Source: Nitrospirillum viridazoti CBAmc (GTDB lineage Bacteria; Pseudomonadota; Alphaproteobacteria; Azospirillales; Azospirillaceae). Taken from it: DNA of 64,000 bases. The DNA is taken from NCBI RefSeq assembly GCF_000730165.1, contig NZ_CP022111.1, positions 558,001 to 622,000 of the forward strand. The letters run 5' to 3'. Shown here piece by piece: positions 60,319 to 64,000 of the stretch (the stretch's first letter is position 1; each line of letters starts with the position of its first letter). The notes under the pieces were generated by a model. It saw nothing but the letters and a program-made list of their open reading frames with translations. It did no database searches and was not told the DNA's origin. The position numbers and the translations under genes are program-made.

Positions 60319-62998
60319 CGCGCAGGATCTCCTTCAGTTCGGGAATACAGGACCCGCAATTGGTGCCCGCTTTCAGGCAGGCGCCGATCTCCTCCGCCGA
60401 GGTCAGGCGGTTGGCGACGATGGCGTCCCGGATGGTGATCAGGCCGACGGAGAAGCAGGCGCAGACGGTACGGCCGGCGGGCTTCACGCCCATGGCCCCG
60501 GAACCGCCCGGGGCGCGGCCGGACAGCAGGCTGGGCCGCGCCTCGTCCGTCACCCGGTCACCCAGCAGGGCCGCCAGCACGTCACGGGGCGGCAGTTGGG
60601 CGCCGTCGCCGGCGGCCAGGAACAGGCAGGCCTCCAGCCGGCCATCCACCAGGATGGCGACGCGCAGCAGGCCGCGCCCGGCATCGGTCAGTTGCAGCCA
60701 CTCCGCACCCGCCGGCGGGTGCAGCAGGCCCTCGACGAAGCGCGTCAGGGCCGCCCCCGCTGGCAGGGCGTCTGACCCCACGAGCTCAAAGGCGTGGCCG
60801 TTGCTGAGCGGCACGCGCGACCAATAGGCCACACCCTGGGGTCGCACGGCGGCGCGGTGCAGCAGCAGGCCGCGCCAGGCCACGGGCACCGCCTCCGCCC
60901 GCACCGGCGTGAGCTTCAGTTCCGGCTGGCCGGAAACAGGGTCCAGCGCCGCGTTGACCAGGCGGCCGGCGGGCCCGGCGGAGCAGAACTCATCCGTCCA
61001 GTGCATGGGCAGGAACAGCTCCCCCACCCGCTGGCCGGCATCTACGGTGGCGCGCACCACCGTGCCGGCGTGGACACTTTCGATGCGCACCAGGTCGCCG
61101 TCCTTGACGCCCAGGCGCGCGGCGTCGGCGGGGGACAGGGCGGCGCGTGGCTCACCCGTGTGGGCCAGCAGGCGGGGGACACGGCCGGTGCGGGTCATGG
61201 TGTGCCACTGGTCGCGGATGCGGCCGGTGTTCAGCACCAGGGGGTATGCGTCATCGGTGCGGTTGGCGGGTGGGCGCCAGGAGGTGGGCACCAGGCGGCC
61301 CCGGCCGCTGGGCGTGGCGAAGCCGCCCTGGCCAAACAGCCGCCCGCCCTCATCCCCCGCCCAGCGCACGGGCCAACGCACCGGCGCCAGGGCGTCGTAC
61401 TGCCCATCGGTCAGCATGGCCAGGCCGCTGATGTCGAAGGGGCGGCTGCCGGCGTTCTCGAAGCCGGACAGGGCGGCATGCTCGCGGAACACCGCCGCCG
61501 GGCTGGTCCAGGAAAAGGCGTCCTTCCAGCCCATGCGCTGCCCCACGGCGGCCAGCACCCGCCAGTCGGCCCGCGCCTCGCCCGGGGCGGGGCGGAAGGG
61601 GCGCTGGCGGCTGATGACCCGTTCGGAGTTGGTGACGGTGCCGTCCCGCTCCCCCCAACCCGCCGCCGGCAGCACCACGTCGGCCAGGGCCGTGGTGTCG
61701 TTGGGCCAGCAGTCGGACACGACGACGAAGGGGCAGCGTGCCAACGCCTCCCGCACCCTATCGGCGCGGGGGAGGCTGTCGGCGGGGTTGGTGGCGATGA
61801 TCCACAGGGCCTTGATGCGGCCGTCCAGCACGGCGTCGAACATCTCCACGGCCTTCAGCCCCGGCTTGGTCGCCAGGTTGGGCGCCCGCCAGAAGCGGCG
61901 GACGCGGTCGATGGCCTCGGGCTGGTCGAAGCGCATGTGGGCCGCCAGCTGGTTGGCCAGCCCGCCGACCTCGCGCCCGCCCATGGCATTGGGCTGCCCG
62001 GTGATGGAGAAGGGGCCGCAGCCGGGCTTGCCGATGCGCCCCGTGGCCAGATGGCAATTGATGATGGCGTTGACCTTGTCGGTGCCCACGGAAGACTGAT
62101 TCACCCCCTGGGAATAGACGGTGACGACGCGCGGGGTGGACGCGAACCACTGGTAGAAGCGGGCCAGGTCCGCCGGGTCCAGGCCGGTAAGGGCGGCGGT
62201 CTGGTCGGCCGTTTGCCGGGCGGCGGCGAGGGCGGCCTCAAACCCCTCCACATGCGCCGCCATCCAGGCATGGTCCAGTTGGTCCTGGTCGGCCAGGTGG
62301 GCCAGCAGGCCGTTGAACAGGGCGACGTCGGCGCTGGGGCGCACGGCGAGATGCAGGTCGGCATCCTCACACGTGGCGGTGCGGCGCGGGTCGATGGCGA
62401 CGATGCGAAGGGGGCGCTTGGCCTTGGCCGCCAGCAGGCGCTGGTGCAGCACCGGGTGGCACCATGCGGAATTGCTGCCCACCAGCACCACCAGGTCCGC
62501 CAGTTCCAAATCCTCATACGTCCCCGGCACCACGTCGGCACCGAAGGCGCGATTGTGGCCGGCGACGGAGGAGGCCATGCATAGCCGCGAATTGGTATCG
62601 ATGTTGCCGCTGCCGATGAAGCCCTTCATCAGCTTGTTGGCGACGTAATAATCCTCCGTCAGGCATTGGCCGCTGACGTAGAAGGCAATGCTGTCGGGTC
62701 CATACTCCGCGATCGTGGCCTTGAACCGCTGGGCCACCAGATCCAGGGCCTGGGTCCAGTCCGCCGCCCGCCCGTCGATCAGGGGGCGGGTCAGGCGCTC
62801 GCCATCCTTCAGCGTCTCCGCCAGGGCGGACCCCTTGGAGCAGAGCCGGCCCCGGTTGGCCGGGTGGTCGGTGTCGCCCACCACCCGGCCGTCGGCCTGG
62901 GCCACGACGCCGCAGCCCACGCCGCAATAGGGGCAGGTGGAGCGGACGGTGCCGGCGAGGGCACCGGCTTCAGCGTCCCGTGCCATCCCCTCCGGCAT
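60299..62998 (-). CDS. nasA: Assimilatory nitrate reductase, catalytic subunit
   Basis: Molybdopterin enzyme of 899 residues reducing nitrate to nitrite in the cytoplasm. N-terminal [4Fe-4S] motif C22-x2-C25-x3-C29-x23-C53, the bis-MGD domains (N-S-R-L-C-M-A-S-S with the molybdenum-region Cys), Q-P-N-A-M-G-G-R-E-V-G, and a C-terminal BFD-like [2Fe-2S] domain (C-A-C-F-S ... C-G-S-C near 850-890) typical of NasA types. No Tat signal. Start ATG 62998 was chosen because it shares its A with the nirD stop (TGATG); longer in-frame starts would run into nirD. Confidence 0.94.
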   Translation of the reverse strand: MPEGMARDAEAGALAGTVRSTCPYCGVGCGVVAQADGRVVGDTDHPANRGRLCSKGSALAETLKDGERLTRPLIDGRAADWTQALDLVAQRFKATIAEYGPDSIAFYVSGQCLTEDYYVANKLMKGFIGSGNIDTNSRLCMASSVAGHNRAFGADVVPGTYEDLELADLVVLVGSNSAWCHPVLHQRLLAAKAKRPLRIVAIDPRRTATCEDADLHLAVRPSADVALFNGLLAHLADQDQLDHAWMAAHVEGFEAALAAARQTADQTAALTGLDPADLARFYQWFASTPRVVTVYSQGVNQSSVGTDKVNAIINCHLATGRIGKPGCGPFSITGQPNAMGGREVGGLANQLAAHMRFDQPEAIDRVRRFWRAPNLATKPGLKAVEMFDAVLDGRIKALWIIATNPADSLPRADRVREALARCPFVVVSDCWPNDTTALADVVLPAAGWGERDGTVTNSERVISRQRPFRPAPGEARADWRVLAAVGQRMGWKDAFSWTSPAAVFREHAALSGFENAGSRPFDISGLAMLTDGQYDALAPVRWPVRWAGDEGGRLFGQGGFATPSGRGRLVPTSWRPPANRTDDAYPLVLNTGRIRDQWHTMTRTGRVPRLLAHTGEPRAALSPADAARLGVKDGDLVRIESVHAGTVVRATVDAGQRVGELFLPMHWTDEFCSAGPAGRLVNAALDPVSGQPELKLTPVRAEAVPVAWRGLLLHRAAVRPQGVAYWSRVPLSNGHAFELVGSDALPAGAALTRFVEGLLHPPAGAEWLQLTDAGRGLLRVAILVDGRLEACLFLAAGDGAQLPPRDVLAALLGDRVTDEARPSLLSGRAPGGSGAMGVKPAGRTVCACFSVGLITIRDAIVANRLTSAEEIGACLKAGTNCGSCIPELKEILRDVHASA

Positions 62999-63330
62999 CA
63001 CGCCACCATGGCCAGCAGGATGCGGCCGTCCTGCACCCGCACGGGGATGCGGGTGACGCAGCCCTCGTCCGGGGCGCAGGCCTCGCCCGTCTCCAGGTCG
63101 ATCACCCAGTTGTGCAGGGGGCAGGTGACGGCATGGCCGTGCACCGTGCCCTGCGACAGGGGGCCGCCCTTGTGCGGGCAACGGTCGTCCACGGCGAAGA
63201 CGGCGTCGTCCAGGGTGCGGAAGACGGCGACGTCCCCCCGGGGGGTGGCGACCACGCGCGCACCCTGGCGGGGGATGTCCTCCACCGCGCCCACCTCGAC
63301 CCAGCGGCTTTCGATACCAACGTTGTCCAT
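62998..63330 (-). CDS. nirD: Nitrite reductase [NAD(P)H] small subunit
   Basis: Protein of 110 residues with a Rieske-like fold, partner of NirB. It keeps the complete Rieske ligand set C51-P-H53 and C70-P-L-H73, which is lost in the E. coli NirD, so this one may carry a [2Fe-2S] cluster. It begins 6 nt after nirB and shares one base with nasA. Confidence 0.94.
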   Translation of the reverse strand: MDNVGIESRWVEVGAVEDIPRQGARVVATPRGDVAVFRTLDDAVFAVDDRCPHKGGPLSQGTVHGHAVTCPLHNWVIDLETGEACAPDEGCVTRIPVRVQDGRILLAMVA

Positions 63331-63336
63331 GGCGCT

Positions 63337-64000
63337 TCACTCCACCGTCGCCAGGGTGCGGAAGGGGGCGGCGGCCGCCTTGCCCGGCGCGCGTTCGGCC
63401 CAGGGGTCGTCCTGGCTGAATTTCTGAGCGTACAGGAACTTGGCGTAGAGCGCCTTGCGCCCCGCCTCATCGTCCACGATGCGCTGCTTCACATGGGCCA
63501 GCCCCACCCGCTCGATCCAGGGCGCCGTGCGTTCCAGATAGCGGGACTCCTCGCGGTAGAGCTGCAGGTAGGCGCCGCAGTATTCCAGCACCTCCTCCTC
63601 CGTCGTCACCTTGCACAACAAGTCGGTGACGCGGACGTGGATGCCGCCGTTGCCGCCGACATGCAGTTCCCAGCCGCTGTCCACCGCCACGACGCCGAAG
63701 TCCTTGATGGTGGCCTCGGCGCAGTTGCGCGGGCAGCCGGACACGGCCAGCTTCACCTTGTGCGCGTGCCAGGACCCCCAGGTCATGCGCTCCAGCTTCA
63801 CGCCCATGCCGGTGCTGTCCTGCGTGCCGAAGCGGCACCATTCGGAACCCACGCAGGTCTTCACCGTGCGCAGCGCCTTGCCGTAGGCGTGGCCGGAGAC
63901 CATGCCGGCGTCGTTCAGATCTTTCCACACATGGGGCAGCTGCTCGCGTGTCACGCCCAGCAGGTCGATGCGCTGGCCGCCCGTCACCTTCACGGTGGGG
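63337..64000 (-). CDS. nirB: Nitrite reductase [NAD(P)H] large subunit, C-terminal part
   Basis: The window contains only about the last 220 codons; the gene continues beyond 64000. The siroheme/[4Fe-4S] half-domain is present: T-C-V-G-S-E-W-C-R-F-G and S-G-C-P-R-N-C-A-E-A provide the four cysteines that bind the coupled cluster. NirB reduces nitrite to ammonium in the cytoplasm. First visible gene of the operon nirB-nirD-nasA-cobA-ybiB. Confidence 0.94.
   Translation of the reverse strand, partial: PTVKVTGGQRIDLLGVTREQLPHVWKDLNDAGMVSGHAYGKALRTVKTCVGSEWCRFGTQDSTGMGVKLERMTWGSWHAHKVKLAVSGCPRNCAEATIKDFGVVAVDSGWELHVGGNGGIHVRVTDLLCKVTTEEEVLEYCGAYLQLYREESRYLERTAPWIERVGLAHVKQRIVDDEAGRKALYAKFLYAQKFSQDDPWAERAPGKAAAAPFRTLATVE

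Overview
The window reads as chromosomal DNA of a GC-rich Gram-negative alphaproteobacterium. The closest recognisable relatives of several genes are in the Azospirillum/Niveispirillum/Nitrospirillum group: a Gfo/Idh L-arabinose 1-dehydrogenase of the Azospirillum type, a DUF3141-pta-ackA-fabI cluster, and a TonB-dependent sugar receptor. This placement is inference from gene content. No rRNA, tRNA, CRISPR array, insertion sequence or phage gene was seen. Coding density is high. Many neighbouring genes share the 1-4 nt overlaps ATGA, TGATG or GTGA, which point to translational coupling.

Layout. (a) 1-4.6 kb: an operon of a D-aminopeptidase-like S12 serine hydrolase, an M81 (MlrC-type) metallopeptidase and an MFS transporter, behind an AT-rich perfect inverted repeat. 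This is the class order of the microcystin genes mlrB-mlrC-mlrD. (b) 4.7-12.2 kb: a VOC protein, pyruvate kinase, and the reverse-strand operon DUF3141-pta-ackA-fabI for acyl-phosphate and fatty-acid metabolism. (c) 12.5-17.0 kb: a tripartite drug-efflux operon (SnoaL-like protein, DHA2 pump, HlyD adaptor, NodT outer-membrane factor). (d) 17.1-20.2 kb: a winged-helix/TolB-like/TPR regulator, a small membrane protein and a 515-bp low-GC non-coding stretch. (e) 20.2-31.5 kb: a compact type II secretion operon, E-F-G-H-I-J-L-M-C/N-D-K-O, including its own prepilin peptidase. (f) 31.5-33.8 kb: a PadR repressor flanked by two paralogous membrane proteins, behind two in-phase copies of one palindrome.

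(g) 34-56 kb is a carbohydrate-utilisation locus for L-arabinose and arabinose-containing polymers. It holds a TonB-dependent receptor, secreted GH51 and GH27 enzymes, a Tat-exported unassigned glycosidase-like protein, a YtfQRT-YjfF-type ABC importer, and most of the non-phosphorylative L-arabinose pathway (L-arabinose 1-dehydrogenase, L-arabonate dehydratase, AraD1-type 2-keto-3-deoxy-L-arabonate dehydratase, 2-ketoglutarate semialdehyde dehydrogenase). Two GntR/FCD regulators are present. No lactonase is visible. The inferred route is polymer to arabinose outside the cytoplasm, ABC import, oxidation and two dehydrations to 2-ketoglutarate semialdehyde, and entry into the TCA cycle as 2-oxoglutarate.

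(h) 56.3-58.4 kb: a glutathione S-transferase, an ECF sigma factor with a C-terminal NTF2-like domain, and a convergent, overlapping NTF2-like protein. (i) 58.5-64 kb: a reverse-strand assimilatory nitrate/nitrite operon, nirB (cut by the window end)-nirD-nasA-cobA-ybiB. CobA makes the siroheme precursor that NirB needs.
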